From the NCBI GenBank assembly GCA_903813345.2, contig CAIIXF020000001.1:40453366-40517365 (forward strand): a stretch of DNA of 64,000 nucleotides. The letters are read 5' to 3'. Positions 1-14,738 of the stretch are shown here, piece by piece (position 1 is the stretch's first letter; every line of letters begins with the position of its first letter). This DNA is from Owenia fusiformis (taxonomy: Eukaryota; Annelida; Polychaeta; Sabellida; Oweniidae). Both the position numbers and the translations under genes were made by a program. The notes under the pieces were generated by a model. That model was not told where the DNA came from. It searched no databases and saw only the letters and a list, made by a program, of their open reading frames with translations.

Positions 1-1111
1 GCTAATTCCATGAAAGGAAACAAAATAATTTTGCTAAAGATTACAACATCTTACACAACTACGGTAAAACCATCATCAGAATATGAATGTTTGATCATAT
101 TTTTCAGTAAAATCTAACATGATTTATTTTATAACATAAATACATGATTTTGTGTGAATACCACGTATGTCTGGTTAGATGACAGTCGATTTCTCACTTT
201 CCTAAGGAATCTAGTAGAGAGAAAACTAGAACTGGCCATATATTTTTGTGTGGGTTATTGACAAAATGTTGAGGTGTATGAGAGCTCTAAGGAGTTGTCA
301 TCTCTATTTGCTTAGTAATTCCTTAGACCGACTTTGCATGAATTATTTATATTCTATTTACTGTATTGTTGTCATTTATTAATCCATATTCTCTATGTTA
401 GATATTGATATGGTGTAAAAACATAGTTGCGCTTTGAGCTATACTTTGCTATGGGGACAGATTGATCAATTTCCCGTTGCCTTGGGTTAAAACAAACCCA
501 AAGCTACCATTCTGATTATTAAGCCCAATAATGTATTCTCTTTGAAATCTACCCTCTCTTTCATATCTTGGTCAATCATCATTTTAACTCTTTCTTGTCT
601 TATGCAATAGGAATGATCCTATAGCATTATCAATTAAAATGTAGTTCTATATTATCTAAAACATATTCCATAAGTGGATTTGGAATTTGTCTCCTTTAAA
701 AGTGATGTCAATATCTATGATTGTAACATATCGTCACTTATCATCCATTATCATCATTGTTATGGTCAAAGTTCTACATTTCCTTATTTTTGACATCATT
801 AAAGAATTCATATTTTAAAGTAATGCAATGCATCAATGGATCCAATACCATTTTTTCTCAATCAGTTCAAATTGCACACACATGGCTCATTCCAACAATA
901 AGTATAATTAAGTCCAAATAATATGTGAAAAGTCAAAAGTCTTTATGATTTACGATTCCAAATATAATGTTAAAACTTCAAAAAAGATCCATGATATCTC
1001 ATACTCGAGGATATACCCTATATCCAAAACCTCCCAGGACATATCCCTTGTGCATTTATTTTTATATTTCCTGACATACTGGCTTGGTGAGATCAGAGAT
1101 TTATTGTAAAC
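1..1111. other. AT-rich non-coding DNA
   Basis: No open frame with gene-like composition, no tRNA-like or repeat structure recognised on either strand. Probably intergenic or intronic. Confidence 0.6.
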
Positions 1112-1170
1112 TGAAAGAGTGAAGACGAAGCTCTTTTTTAAGAAGTGAATAAGAATGAATGCAAAGGGTG
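1112..1170 (+). repeat. 5'-truncated copy of a SINE-like repeat
   Basis: The segment from gaaagagtgaagacgaagct through gaatgcaaagggt matches the 3' part of the elements at 32429-32817 (same strand) and 3291-3366 (opposite strand). Only the 3' portion is present. No clear target duplication is seen around this copy. Confidence 0.65.
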
Positions 1171-3109
1171 ATGTTCACATACGAAACTTAGAAAGCTTAA
1201 TAACATAATTAACAAATATGATCTATAACAGTTCCATATATGTACATTAACAGTATTGTACAAATGTCATAAGAAGGCTATCACGAATATGAAGTTCTGG
1301 ATTTTAAATAATAGGTGAGGCATGGAATTATATAAGACAACAAGCTACTGAATAAGGCAAAAGATATTGGACGCTGTATCTCTGATTTATGTTCAATATT
1401 AATCTCAGATTTAACCTATGAATAGAAAGAAAATTATACCACACAGGAAATTAAAGAATAATGACCAAAAAATCTGTAAGTTCGCTTTAATTTGTTGCTT
1501 TTGATGAAGCTGAGAGTCTATACAGAATTCAAATGGAAAGAATAGATAATTAATAGCATGTCTAATTAAACCTCATTTATTCTGCAACAACAATGGATAT
1601 GGGTCCTTGTTCGGATCATGCTTCATGGTTAACATCCCCAAGCTCACGACTCAGATTCATCCACTGGCATACACCGTGGTAGATCCTGCAACCACCTAAC
1701 TGTCATATTAGAGGTTGATTTATAGAATGGAAATCAATCCTATATTTAATACTTACAGGATATGGTCTACTTGCTTGCTAACTGAATTTCAAAATAATAA
1801 GATATATCAAGAAATGTGTTATTTTATTTCCTAGATCTGTGCATCTTGCAGTCTTCTTGAGACTTATTGTGACATAATTTCAAACTCTAGGTCCGGGCTC
1901 TAGGTACTTATTCCTAGTATGTTTAGATCAAATAAGCAAAAGTCTGAAGTACTTATTCAAATTACTTATTTAACCATGGTACTTAATACGATCATTTCTT
2001 ATTAAAGAAGACCTTAACATTGACACAAATGCAAACTTTGGCTCCTATTCTAACCCTGGTAGATGTATGTATTCAAAAACATTTTACATTTGTGACATGA
2101 CATTTGTTTAATATCGACCTTTATTTAGTAACAACACAAACAGCAAAATGTATTTTCATTGGAGAAAGCTGAAATAATTTCATTTTTCTGTCAATTTCTT
2201 GTTTTCTTTTTCATCAAGAAAAAGAAAATCAAAGATACTGGAAATTTTAAGCATCAGACATCTCAGTTGATTCTTGACAATATTATAAGCCACAACAAGT
2301 AAATTATCTTCTTCTGTTTCCCATGATAATCAGAGAATACCAGGTCACTGGTGCAGATTATAAGATGCATTGTTCTACCTGAAAAACTAATTAACCCAAT
2401 CAGGAGACTCGGATAGATAACAGTCATCCCTTGCAGAAAACCCAACCATGCATTCATTGTCAAATTGTTAAACATTTAACCAAAATTACGATGGATCTGA
2501 TTAACATTTTGAGATTTAATTAAAATATTTGCAGTTTGGTGACTGTTGATATGCATTGTACATTCTAACAGTGAGATTAATCTTAGCATTGTGAATATTT
2601 GAAGTTCTGCATTAGAAGATCTGTAAAGGCGGGTCTGGATGAGGCAGGGACACTGGAAAAACTTGCAAGTGGTAAAATAAATAAAATAATATGACCTATA
2701 CAGTAATACTGGCCACTAATATACCCACAAAGGCTTATCCAAGACTTCTCCCTCAACATTTGGTTCTCCCTTGTATTGATTGTCTCCCTTAGGAGATCCC
2801 CATGTCTGTATATAGTTTAACTAACACCGAACACTCAAACCTAGCCCCTATCTATCTATACAAAGCTCTAATCTTAACAAAGGCCGGGTTTACAAAAGTT
2901 TACTAAGCTTTCATTTCACTGCTTCAGGAATTGAAAGCATAACAGATTCATAATATGATATTTGATTTTTCTCTTTCTTGTTATTTGAGTATTTGGATCA
3001 TCTAAACCTGTTTCCAAGACAACCTGATATATGACAGCTATCATCATGACAACAAAATGATGACAAAATAAATGTCAATATTTGGAATAACAAAAGCTTT
3101 CAAAAGTTC
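1171..3109. other. AT-rich non-coding DNA
   Basis: Short open frames here (for example 2263-2475, minus) have no recognisable motif and no splice context. Nothing else supported. Confidence 0.55.
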
Positions 3110-3238
3110 AAACAAAACATCACATATCCCCCCAAACAAATCATCACATATCCCAACAAACAAAACATCACATATCCCAACAAACAAAACATCACATATC
3201 CCACCAAACAAAACATCACATATCCCACCAAACAAACC
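3110..3238. repeat. 24-bp minisatellite, 5 units
   Basis: The core cacatatccc recurs at 3121, 3145, 3169, 3193 and 3217, an exact 24-bp period. Units differ by single bases (cccccc, ccaaca, ccacca). Because 24 is a multiple of three, frames on both strands stay open across the array; these are not genes. Confidence 0.9.
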
Positions 3239-3279
3239 ATTTAATCAAATCACTTGAACATTTCATGGTAGAAATAACA

Positions 3280-3377
3280 AGACAGTAGCTACCCTTTGCA
3301 TTCGTTTGACTTCCCTTCTTAAAAAGAGCTTCGTCTTGTAGTTTAACTAGACTCTGCACGCAGAGTAGACAGTAGCT
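3280..3377 (-). mobile_element. Short SINE-like element with 11-bp target duplication
   Basis: A 76-bp element (3291-3366) is flanked by identical 11-bp repeats, agacagtagct, at 3280-3290 and 3367-3377. On the minus strand it starts with a near-palindromic ctctgcgtgcagag box and ends in gcaaagggt, as does the 389-bp element at 32429. Relative to that copy about 300 bp are missing between aactac and aagacgaag. An 11-bp TSD suggests mobilisation by LINE machinery; the family itself is not one I recognise. Confidence 0.75.
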
Positions 3378-6260
3378 GTAGTATTGTCTCCTTTTGGCAA
3401 AATCTACACCTATGACATGACATGACATCATACATTTGAAATTCTCCAGGAGACATGGACCAAATCCTTTAACTGGTCTTTGAGGACGGATGGACAGTTG
3501 TCAGAACAGACAGTTTCACTAAATTCCTACCCAGACTTCATTCATAGTAAGTCAAGGATACAAGGACCCATAATAAATGTTCATATTATTACAAAATAGC
3601 ATTTATTTTTGCATTACAGACTTAACCATGTAAGAATATATTATATGTAAAGGTTTGTCTCAAATGATTATATGTTCTATTATAACATAACATTCTCAAA
3701 CCAAGAAATAAATGAGCTAAAAATAAGCTATTTCTACTTCTCAAGTTAATTTATAGCCCCAAGTTCAGTAATCTTTACTGTGATGAAAAATGATGGTATA
3801 ATGATGATATAATAACTGAACCTATCACCAGCATGGCCAATGTGTCTTTCCTTAATAATGATAATTCAAAAACTATCACCATGGTTATTATAGACAAGAT
3901 GAAACAGGAGATGATGTTGTTATGAGCAATTTCCTCCAAGGAAAAACTGAAAGCCCAGGCATCCTGGCTGAACAAATTACAAGAATAGAGTCGAGAGCAA
4001 ACGAAAATTAACTCAGTAAATTGCTCGAAGAATTATTTTATTTGCTTACAAGTTAGAAGAAGTCTTGAAGACGCCAAATAAGGTTTTGTCGTTAAATAGC
4101 ACAAAGGCTGGACACAGTCTAATGTATTGTTGTCGACTAAGGAAATATTGACTTTGCTATAAAACAGATATGAGCAAGAAATGTCTATAAAAAATTGTTC
4201 TAAAAATGGGGGAGTTTAAATACCAACACAAACTAACATTTATCTATTCTTTGATCAAATATTAGAAACTCTGAAGGGAGTACAAAAGATCAGAGCTAAG
4301 CCCAACTGAAGTGCTCTAAGCATATTCTACGAAATAAAGAAATACATACTTTTAAGTATAAGTTGTTTAACATGAATCTATGATGCTTTTAGAAAACATT
4401 CTTCAACTTCATTAAAATCTACACAATTAAAGATCAGATTTCATTTGCATAAAAACAGATATTTTATAATTTTTGTTAGTAACATAGAAAATTATGCATA
4501 AGAAATTCCTTATCTTGATAAAAAAAACTTAAAATTCTATTTTGATTATTCATCAGTAAAATCTAACAATTCATAATCTTGATTTTAAAAATGTGTAAAG
4601 AATCACAATTTATATTCATAGCTTTTGCTGTCACCTCTTATAAACACAATAAATTATGTTCTAATTTTTTGTTTTAATAAATTTAATTAAAAGTCTTATC
4701 TTGACTATTGTTATAGCATCTCATGATCTCAAGACTCATTAAAATAAATAAACGCTCAAACAAAATTAATTTTTAATTACAAATATAAAAATAAATGAAG
4801 TAATAGTGTTTTTAACCTACAGATGTTTTTAATCTTAAAATTGACTGACGCAATTATTATCTATGTAAAATAGTACAAATTTACTTACACCTTTATGTGT
4901 AATTCATGAATATTTATACAGCAACTAACCTTGAAGAATATCACTGGAACTTGGTTCATTAAACTATCTCCTTTCATTGTTCATCACAGCTTTATATAAT
5001 CTTCACTCATAGTCACAATGTTCATAAAGTGTTCATTAAAATTCTCATTGAATGTTGAAGGTTGTACCATACATAGCAGTATCTATATGATATGAAATCA
5101 AGTTATTTTCATAATGTTAAATCACAAAATCACTTAAGTATTGCTTATAATTATGTAGTTTTCAAGAATTGTCATTTTACACAGTTGTTTTACATGCAAT
5201 ATGCTTTATACTCCCTAGGGATGTGGTTTTCTGTGACAACACTACAATACAAGATATAAATGTGAACAACTACACAATTCAGACTCTTAGAAATATAGGA
5301 AAACCTACTCAAAATACAAGCCCTATTACCCATAAACCTTAAATTGAGTCACATGTTTCATCATAACCAATCAAACAGGAGAAATTCTAAACAAATCCAG
5401 ATTTACCTGGGATATGTTTTGCAAAATGAGATTAATTTGCAGTGCCAAGGATTGTAGACAATTAAACTGAAAGAAAATCTCCGCAGACATTATGTACCAT
5501 TGATGCCACTATAGCCCATCATGTCCAATAACTCACATAAGCGCTTAATTCGCTGCCTTGAAATCATTTTCCTGAAGCAAAAATTACACAGTAAGACATA
5601 ATAACACCTTACGCTCTAGAATTACCTTTACTCAATAGAATACTTCAAAAAGAAAAATCTTCAATCCAAACTTCGAGCAATCTAGATTAGAAAACTAACG
5701 GAAAATTCATTGATCTCGATATCAAAAATAAAGAAAAGTCTTCGTTAAATTCAAACTAAGCATTGAAGCCCATTGAGAACTCAGCATTTCTTGAGCTCAT
5801 TCAGTGTTCAATTTGAATCAATGAAAATTCCACATAGTAAATCATGTAATTTTGCAACGTGAAACTAGTGATTGTCATAACAAGTTGAAGTTAATATGTT
5901 GGCTGAGGGCTCTCATTAGTTAGAAACTCCCACGATGTATAATTACTAAACTCCTTATGTAGTCATCATTTTTATGTTAAAAATAACAAAATGAATACAA
6001 TCAAAATAAAATAGCTGTCTTATCTTGATACAAAAGAAAATGCTGCACTAAAAACAGGAATAAAACACCAATCATGAAATAATTAGAAATTCTATTAAAA
6101 TTAAGTGTAGATTGATAAGAAAAAGAAGTGAAATGTCATTGACATAGAAGTAACTGCAGTAGGAGACACAAAATACAATGTATTCAAAAATGTGAAACAA
6201 TAAATGATTAAAACATATGTATACCAACAGCGCCGATATAGATTGAACTATTTTTTAATA
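3378..6260. other. AT-rich non-coding DNA
   Basis: Very AT-rich, especially 4300-5200. Short frames such as 3775-3975 (minus) show no domain. No RNA gene or repeat family recognised. Confidence 0.55.
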
Positions 6261-6328
6261 AACTAAAGCAGTAAAATGAGAATTCTAGCTCATAAACTAA
6301 GACAGTAAAATGAGAATTCTAGCTCATA
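6261..6328. repeat. 34-bp tandem duplication
   Basis: Two adjacent 34-bp copies beginning aactaa at 6261 and 6295, differing at two or three bases, both ending in agaattctagctcat. Confidence 0.9.
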
Positions 6329-9300
6329 ACTAGTTCACATTGATGAAACAAATGAAAACAGATTCAAGTGCATGTTCCAGTGGTGCTAGACATTACATTG
6401 AGGAACATGAAGTAGGAGCATGACAATGCTATTGCCAAAAGACAAGAGGAGGAGATTGAAGGGAAGTGTGCAGCTATTGTAGTCCTCCAGCATCTGCAAA
6501 CACTCTCCAGTCACCCTACCACAAAAGAACTGGAGTACCTTACTAATAATACCAACTCAAACTTGCACATTTCACATCAATTCATTCTCATTTTAACTCC
6601 ATTTGTTTTTCTTATCTCACATTTTCATCTATGATTTTGGAATGTCAAAGGATGCTTGTACAATACAAATGAAAAAGCTTGGAGTAAAAGGTTGAAAGTT
6701 GTTAGTGGATGTGAAATGAATGATCGACTGAGCCATACAAAGATGTTGTCAAATTCAACGCCATTCTCCATAGAAAGAACTCTCACCTCTCTTATCTAGC
6801 AATCTTTAATAAACATGATGAAAAATCACTGTCGTAAAAAACATCGTCACAAAAGGGATGAAAAATGCCTAACGATAGGTCCATCTGTCTTCCAAAGAGC
6901 ATGTGCACTGTGCCGTAACATCGTATAAATCTCGACATCATTCGCTGACAACTACATAGAACTCTTTACAAGCAAGTTGCAGCTATTTCATTCTACTGAA
7001 TAGACCTATCTTGTACTTGTTATTGCACAAACATACTACATCATGTTGTTTTTTTATATCACATGCCCTATGATTAATTTTATCAAATTAGGCAGGGGTG
7101 GAAATACATCCAATTACTGTTAAGTCATGTTCCAAATTTATCACTGCCAAAATACATCATGATAATCACCAAAAGTCAAAAATGGCATTTTCATTAAAAA
7201 TAAAAAATTCAAAACATTCAAGATATTAAAAGAATACACAACTGAGATTAATCACATGAAGACATCAAATGAAATATTATAAATTCACATAAATGGACAA
7301 GCAAGTCATTCTATTTTTAGTTGGATGAATCCAGTAAAAAGGCATTAAGTAAGAGCAATTTTCCATTACATCTGTTGTCTATGATGTGAAGCTAGTCAAT
7401 TATCAGTCCCGATTATTGTTGTATTGTTTTGCATTGTTCTGGGGATTAACTAGAAATGGAAAGTAAATATATCTGAGGTCTGGGTCACACCTTTCAACAC
7501 TAAGGAGTACTACCTAAATTGAGATACCATCATAAACTAAATTGAAGTCTAATAGGCTCGGAAAAATGAACTCCTTCAAATTCAATTCAACTCATGATTA
7601 TTTGATTTTATCACGTGTTGCCCTTTGTGATTTTCAACTTTCTGTTTATGTTTATTTTTGTTATATGGTGAGAATACAAGGTTTGAATCATAAGAGGTTA
7701 TAATAAAGACTTGACTTTTGAGCTCTAACAAAAGCCGCTTGGATATGTTTACTTGATACCTATTACTCCATCTATTAACAAACAGAAGCACTATATAAAG
7801 CGTGCAGTGATTTCAAATATGCAATTTAAATATTGGAACATGAAATCGACAAAAGGCAACATTTGCCAGGAATGGGATAATGGACTGTTATATCATAGAC
7901 ATCCTAAAATGCTCTTGAATTCAAATAACGAAATGAGCAAATAAAATATATAAGCCAAAGTGTCTACAACATCTAGACTACTGAATCTACTAAACCAATG
8001 TGTATTATTGGCAAGTACACAAAATTCCTCTTAATTTACACACCTTTCTTTCGCATATCCATAGGTCAAACTTTTGACTTTTGTTTAAAAAACAGTTGTA
8101 ATTTAAAAATAAAATGAAAATTCCTGCGACATTTCAGAGTGTGAAATATGTCATCGGGAAAATGGATAATTACAGAGTTAAAGAAGTGAACATTTGTAAA
8201 ATTGCCTAGAGTTTTCAGTTGAAAACTGCCAAAATGTTATCTATAAGAGATCTCCACGGCCTTTGGGGGTCTGTGTGCTTTGTCAATTTCAGTTTCAACT
8301 TTTACCCCATAGTTAAACAACCCAAAATTTGTTTTGAGCGTTATTACAATTATGATTTCACACTTTTTCAGAAAGAGGGAATTTTCCTGAATAGGTAATT
8401 ATATTCTTTAATCATACACCTTGACACTCTGTCAACTCCGAGCCTGAATTTATGATAAGTACACAATGAACTGGCAAACAGATAGCGAGAGATGAATACA
8501 ATCGCTAAGAGATGAGATAACGATCGCTAGATGCATCCCCTGGTTTGCAAGATGCATTTCAAAAAATTATTTTTCATATTTAGCACTTCACATCAAACAT
8601 GTCTCATCATGTGATTCATCAAGCCCAAATCGCATTTAACAAAATCATGCGTCACCAAAAAGAGTCCAGGTGAAATCTAGACTAAAATAGATACTTAATT
8701 TTTGAATGGATAATGAATTTTCTATCCCCAGGACAACTTCTCCATCTGATAATGTCAGCCTTTTGCGAAAACAGTTATGAGTATTATGTTGTTTTCTGTT
8801 AGAGACTTCGCCTCCCTGTAGCATTATGAGGTTCGCAGTATGAGCAATGATTTTGATACTCAAAGCAGACAGACAGATCTTCAGACATTTCTCTATTAAC
8901 TTCAACAGCAGGGTGGGTGGGCAAATAAATGGTATGCACAATAAACCCCCCCCCCACATCTACCTAACTCTCTGGTCTCCTCATATAAGGTTCATGAAAG
9001 ATGAACACTGTTTAGGTTTTTTTAGAGTCATTTGTTTCAAAATGACATAAAGCTTAATTTGATTCTTTGGGGTGGGGCTTGAATTTTTGGAGGGCAGGAT
9101 AGTCTCACCTTTGGACAGAGATAATCCAAAACAGTTCTTGAAAAATATACAGACTATGTTTTAACTTTCAATGGAAATATATTAAGTAGTTTAATGACTT
9201 CAGCATGCAATTAGTCTCAATATGTGTAATTAATATGATGTAGTATGGGATGCACCTGATATAGTTTTAGAGTGTCATTGTTAAAAATTGTATATATCCA

Positions 9301-11939
9301 AATAAATAAATAAATAAAAATAAAATACATGTTATAACCAAGACCAGAAATGTGTAAATATTTCTTTCAGGAAAATTGGGTATTCACATTCTGCATTGTG
9401 GAATATTCTTATTAGGTGGTTTTACTGAAAATTCATATGGAGAGGTTTAAATCAAAATAAGGGTACATCTAACAACAAAACCCTTATTATGAGTTTTTAT
9501 CATAAAAACCTTTATTAGGATGTTTTACTGGGAGGTTTACTATAAAATGTTTTTGGGAATTTATCATAAATACATTGTTCCGAGGGTTTATTGCAGTGAT
9601 TGCTCAAACTGAGTCGCTAACCATTCAGACAGAAAATTTCATAAAATTAATTAGCAGCAAATGTAATGATGATGATGACTTTAATGGGGAGGAAAATTAA
9701 CAACAATTCTGACATGATGAATACCTCAGTCCCATCATTCTTCAGAGCATCACCTTTTATACATTGAACTGATTGGTTCACTTAAACAGGTGATCTTCAA
9801 AATGCATTGTGGGAAGATAGTTTTTCTATTGCTGATGAGCAGTTTGAAAGATGTGATAGAGCATATATCACCAGATTTCATGGATTTCCAGACCTACATG
9901 TCAATCACACCTCATATCGCTTCCTTCTCAAGTAATGCACTCACTATTCATTAGTGCACTCACAATTCTAGATAAATAAAAAAATTTTGAAAATAGATAT
10001 ACTCATAAAATATAATAAAAATAAGAACAATTTCCTATTTACTGATTGGCTTATTTGATTTTGATAAATATATAGATTAAAAGAATCGGGTGAGAAAAAG
10101 CCAATTACAGCGCTGACCCTGTTGTTGAGACCATGTACATCCGATACACAGTTAAATATAGGACAAATCCGGGTACATAAACATGCTATATGTTTACTGT
10201 CCTCACTAATTTGGACTTACATTTGGTTAAATACCCTGTACAATACAGATTTAGGATCATCTTGCATGTTTCACAAAAACATGCATTTTAGACTATTTAT
10301 AATTTACAAAATTCAATTGTCCTTCAAATGATATAATAGAGATACTTCGAGAGATAATCAAAATTAAAGAATAGTAAGTTGCTGTTTTACAAGAACTGGT
10401 CTGTGTGTGAGCTCTGCAAGGGAGTGGCTCTCTGTTGTGGGAGCTGTCCTCGTGTTGACTGACATGGCTCCTAATTGTCCCATAGACCAGTTGAGAATGT
10501 CACTTCCTTACATGTCACTTGTTTACACCTCATTCACTGAGGGATGATGTTTAAATGTGGACAGTTGTAGAAGAATGACGTTGATTTTGTTAGGGGAGGG
10601 GGTAAAGGGGGTAAGAGAGGATTGCTGATTTTTGAAAAATCAATAGAAAGGCAAATCAGCATTATTTTTCAAATTTTATTAAAGGGATTGAGGTCAGGAT
10701 TAAATTTAATGAAATCAATTTCATTTCCCCACAACTGTCAACATTTGGACACCATCCCTTCATCAATGTCAATTTCAACATCTCACATTTATTCTTCAAA
10801 ATAAAATGAAAATTGTGTTTTTTATAAAAGCACATATTCATCATCTTTCATTTACAATCATAGCATATATTAAAGTTGATTAACTCTGCTATGAGAGTGT
10901 GATATTTGAATTCAAAATGATCCACCAAGATTTATTTATTTGTGGGATATGAAGTCAAACATTATGACAAATGAAGTAAACACATACAGTATTTTAATTT
11001 GCATTAATTTGGTTTCAATCTAAAGCAATCATATAATTTGACAGCTAAAATGTTGTTTTTATTCATTTTAAGGTGGAAACTATCCCTGGGCATGTTCATC
11101 CTACAACCCCCCCCCCTGAAGAATAATAGACTTAATTTGGCATATCTTTTAAAAGACAAAAGGTGGATCCAAAATTAAGAAGTCTAGCATAGTATAATAC
11201 ATTCAAAGTGCAAGTGAAATTTAAGTTATCTTGCTGGGATATGTAGTTACTGCATAAATCACTTCATAACACATATAAGACCACATCTGAAATTGTCTAT
11301 TTACTGGTAAATATAAGAAAATCTACAGTTAAAGGAATGTGAACGACCTATTAAAAAAGGAAGCAATGTAATCACAAAAATTAAAAATTAAGAGAGAACT
11401 TTTTACTCATTTCAAAGGTTTGAGTTTTCATATTGAAAATTTTATCCATGAATAAAATTGATATCTGCAATAGAGTGAATTACAAAGAGTACAGATATCA
11501 ATATCCATGAGTGAATAGAAATTACATCATGAGTCAATCATGAGGTATTTGTGAGTTAACCTCTTGACTACCTGGAGTGACCTTGAAACCCAGAGTGACA
11601 AGAAAATCGGTCAAAATTTTTTCACTAAAATTGCTCTTATTTGAACAATTTTCATCCAATTTACACAAAAATTGTTTTAAATGTTTAGAAATGATCTCTG
11701 CCATCTAACTTTACTAAGTAGAGCATCTAAAGTAAAAATGGTATGTAGTAAAATGTAAGTTAAAATGATTCAAATCAAACCTCCCAAATGACTGATAGAT
11801 CACTGTTACTGTCAGTCTTATTTTAAGTCAAACAGCAAAATTCTGTTAACAATTGAAAATGATGCCAAAACCAACCATAGTAGATGGTTTAGTGAAAAAA
11901 TGCCTAATATATTATATTTTCACATTAGTTACAGTGTGA
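6329..11939. other. AT-rich non-coding DNA with simple repeats
   Basis: No gene recognised. Contains a C-run near 8946-8955, an (AAAT)-like tract near 9300-9325 and another C-run near 11107. 10394-10492 is a GC-richer stretch bounded by a 12-bp imperfect inverted repeat (aactggtctgtg / catagaccagtt), of unknown meaning. Confidence 0.55.
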
Positions 11940-12055
11940 ATATCACAGTAAAAATATAAAAAATAACAAAGTAAAAATATGAATATCACAGTAAAAATAT
12001 GAATATCACAGTAAAAATATAAAAAAAATCAAAGTAAAAATATGAATATCACAAG
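11940..12055. repeat. Degenerate short tandem repeat
   Basis: Blocks of cagtaaaaatatgaatatca recur several times with variants carrying (A)n and aacaaag/atcaaag. AT-rich local duplication. Confidence 0.8.
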
Positions 12056-14705
12056 GAATAAATAAATGTCAGCAAAGTTAACTACCAGTTAACCCTATAC
12101 ATATAAATACTTATTGTGAAATAATTTTAGATAAGGAATAAATTTAATTAAATAGAAAGTGATTTATAGTATCAATGTTATGATAAAAAAGAGCGCTGGT
12201 AAATTCCATTGTGGTAATATCACTACTTTTTCATGACTCTGCCACATTAAGATGATGAAGTCGCCACACAAGGCTTTTAAAAATCACGAGATCATTTACC
12301 TTAATGGGGTCTATTGTCATAGAATGATGATATATATGACAGCGATAATTAACCAAATTAATACTCTTCCATGTTATGACCATTTTTACAGTTATTACCT
12401 GTGATTAGCTGTATTAAAGTCTCATGCAAACATCAATTAGTAGAAAAAAGTGATTATCAAACTGCATATAGATTATATTGTAAATATGGTAAGCTTTACA
12501 GTGCTGTTAGTGTCAGATTTAACTTATTTTAGAATATAATTTGTGGAAAACAACCATGAAGTACAGAAGCTCGTAGATGAACCTCTCTTTTAAGTGAAGA
12601 AATCAATCTATTGAAAAAGACTACTGGAAAACATCAGCCTAAACTTAAGTCTATATACCCAAGAAGAATTCGAATAGAATTTAGTTTAGTCCAGACCTTC
12701 TTTGCACAGTGTCACACATAGTTCAGTTATTGTTTCCTAAATGTTCTTATGTTTGTTTAATATTTTACTTTCCCAAAATCTTTTGTGGTCTATTAAGCTA
12801 ATATCTTTATACACATCCAGATTCATGTTTTAATCTCTGTTTTATTTGTTGGAGCATTATTTTAATTGAAACTTAGTAAAAGGGAATTGACAATTCTAAA
12901 AAAAGAAATATATCGGAATTTAATATTTTAGTTTCTTTAATATTTTAGTTTCCACTTTTTTGGGTTGTGAATTTATTTCAGCAAATTCTAAATTAAATGA
13001 TAACTCAATCAATCAATCTTTGAGATCATCAAGTATTGAACAGGGTTTGTCTTCTATTAAATGTTTAACAACCCAGTATTAACAATTGTATATTAAAAGG
13101 TGCATCAAAAATGAGAGCCAAGTAAAGACGTTCTAGAAAATTAAAACAATTTTTATTTTTCTAACATTCAATTTCATGGCTATTTACAATTTTTATTCAA
13201 TTTCATGGCTATTTTTATATAAAAAGTGGTATAATCCTGACCTATTTCGCGGTAATGTTTTGATTTTTAAGGTCATTTAGCAAGAATGTTGAAAAAGTAG
13301 ATCTCCTCATGGTTTTGGATGTTTCCAAATCTTTAATGCTCCATTTTTGATCGGATTTTAAGTCTTGTTTCAAATAATAAAATGAAAATTATAAAAGAAA
13401 CACTGTCATACTATCCATTCTACCTATTTACACTATTTATTCTTTGCTACCACTTAAATAAAGTAGGAATAATTAATCATACATTGTGATATAACTGAAA
13501 ATTCCAATCTTGATAATGGTCAAATCACACACATCGTCAAGTCATGATTCTACCAAAATAATACATGTTTATCAAAAATGCATGCTAATAAATACCACAT
13601 GTTAAACAATCATCATTAGAAAATGAAAAATATCATTTAATTCTAGTTTGCAAAGGAAAATTATCCTAAAAAGAACATCTCTAAATAACCTGATTAGGAA
13701 ATTCCAAGTACATATTGCAATCATTATCCCCGCCTACTGTTTACGAACGTGTTTTTTCTAAGTTGAGAAAATAAATAATTGTAGGTTTCTACCTGTTGGC
13801 TATATATGTAGTTTTGTGTTACTCCAAAACTTGAGAAGACATGGGTTCACTTCCATCTGAGGTTAATTTCGCCTGAAGCCATTCACTCAAGACTGAATCA
13901 GATCCTGTTTAATATATTCCACGGGAGATAGAATATCACCAAAAGCCGTGTCTGTTCACCAATCAGATCACTTCACTCAAATAATGCTTATTTCTGTCAA
14001 GCAACTTAGTGATGGGATATTACCAAATCAGAGTTTTATATATGTGAGTCTACATTGAGAGGTTCGACAAATAAATTGGGATTTTTTACAGTCTGGTTTA
14101 TTTGCAGAGTTGCAATTGGTTACGGCACAATACCAATATTTCAGATTAGTTTCATGAAGGTTTATGACGATAACAATATGATATATTCTGTTAATAAAAT
14201 ATTATAACATTCTTCAATGTATCTGCTATAATGTTTCAATTCAGCTTCTTTATTATTACAACGTAAAATAATTATTAAAGTCAAATATTAAGAACATCAT
14301 AGGCAAATTCTCCAGGTTGGCAAAGTATGATATTTCAATTATATTGCAATTATAGATTCAGGCCCTTCTGTGTTATATTATAAACTATACTTATCAAAGC
14401 ATTTTCAAAGTCAATATCCTTAGTAGGATGCTGTAAAATAATTTTGTCCTACACGAGCTTAAGACAGAAAATGGGTTCATATATATGAGTATATAATGTA
14501 CAAACGTGTTATTATGTGAGGTCTATGCCCGGGTTCTAATTATATTGGTTAGCCCAAGGTCTCCAAAGCAGATTAATGTAAACACTTCTCAATAATGTTC
14601 ATTTTTCATTTTTTGTTTTTTAAATGATTTTTTGGTAACTGAATTAAAATGTTAACATGTTCATGCTTTAAAATTTAATATAACTTCAAGCAAAAAAATA
14701 GAAAA
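12056..14705. other. AT-rich non-coding DNA
   Basis: No gene recognised. A 28-bp tandem duplication containing ttcaatttcatggctattt lies at about 13165-13215. Confidence 0.55.
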
Positions 14706-14738
14706 TAGCCAATAGCCAATAGCCAATAGCCAATAGGT
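14706..14738. repeat. 7-bp microsatellite (AGCCAAT)n
   Basis: Four to five perfect copies of agccaat in a row, followed by an (AT)n run. Confidence 0.9.

Noticed and set aside
10394-10492. Possible small structured RNA
   Set aside because: Only a 12-bp imperfect inverted pair around about 75 bp; no recognised family or promoter.
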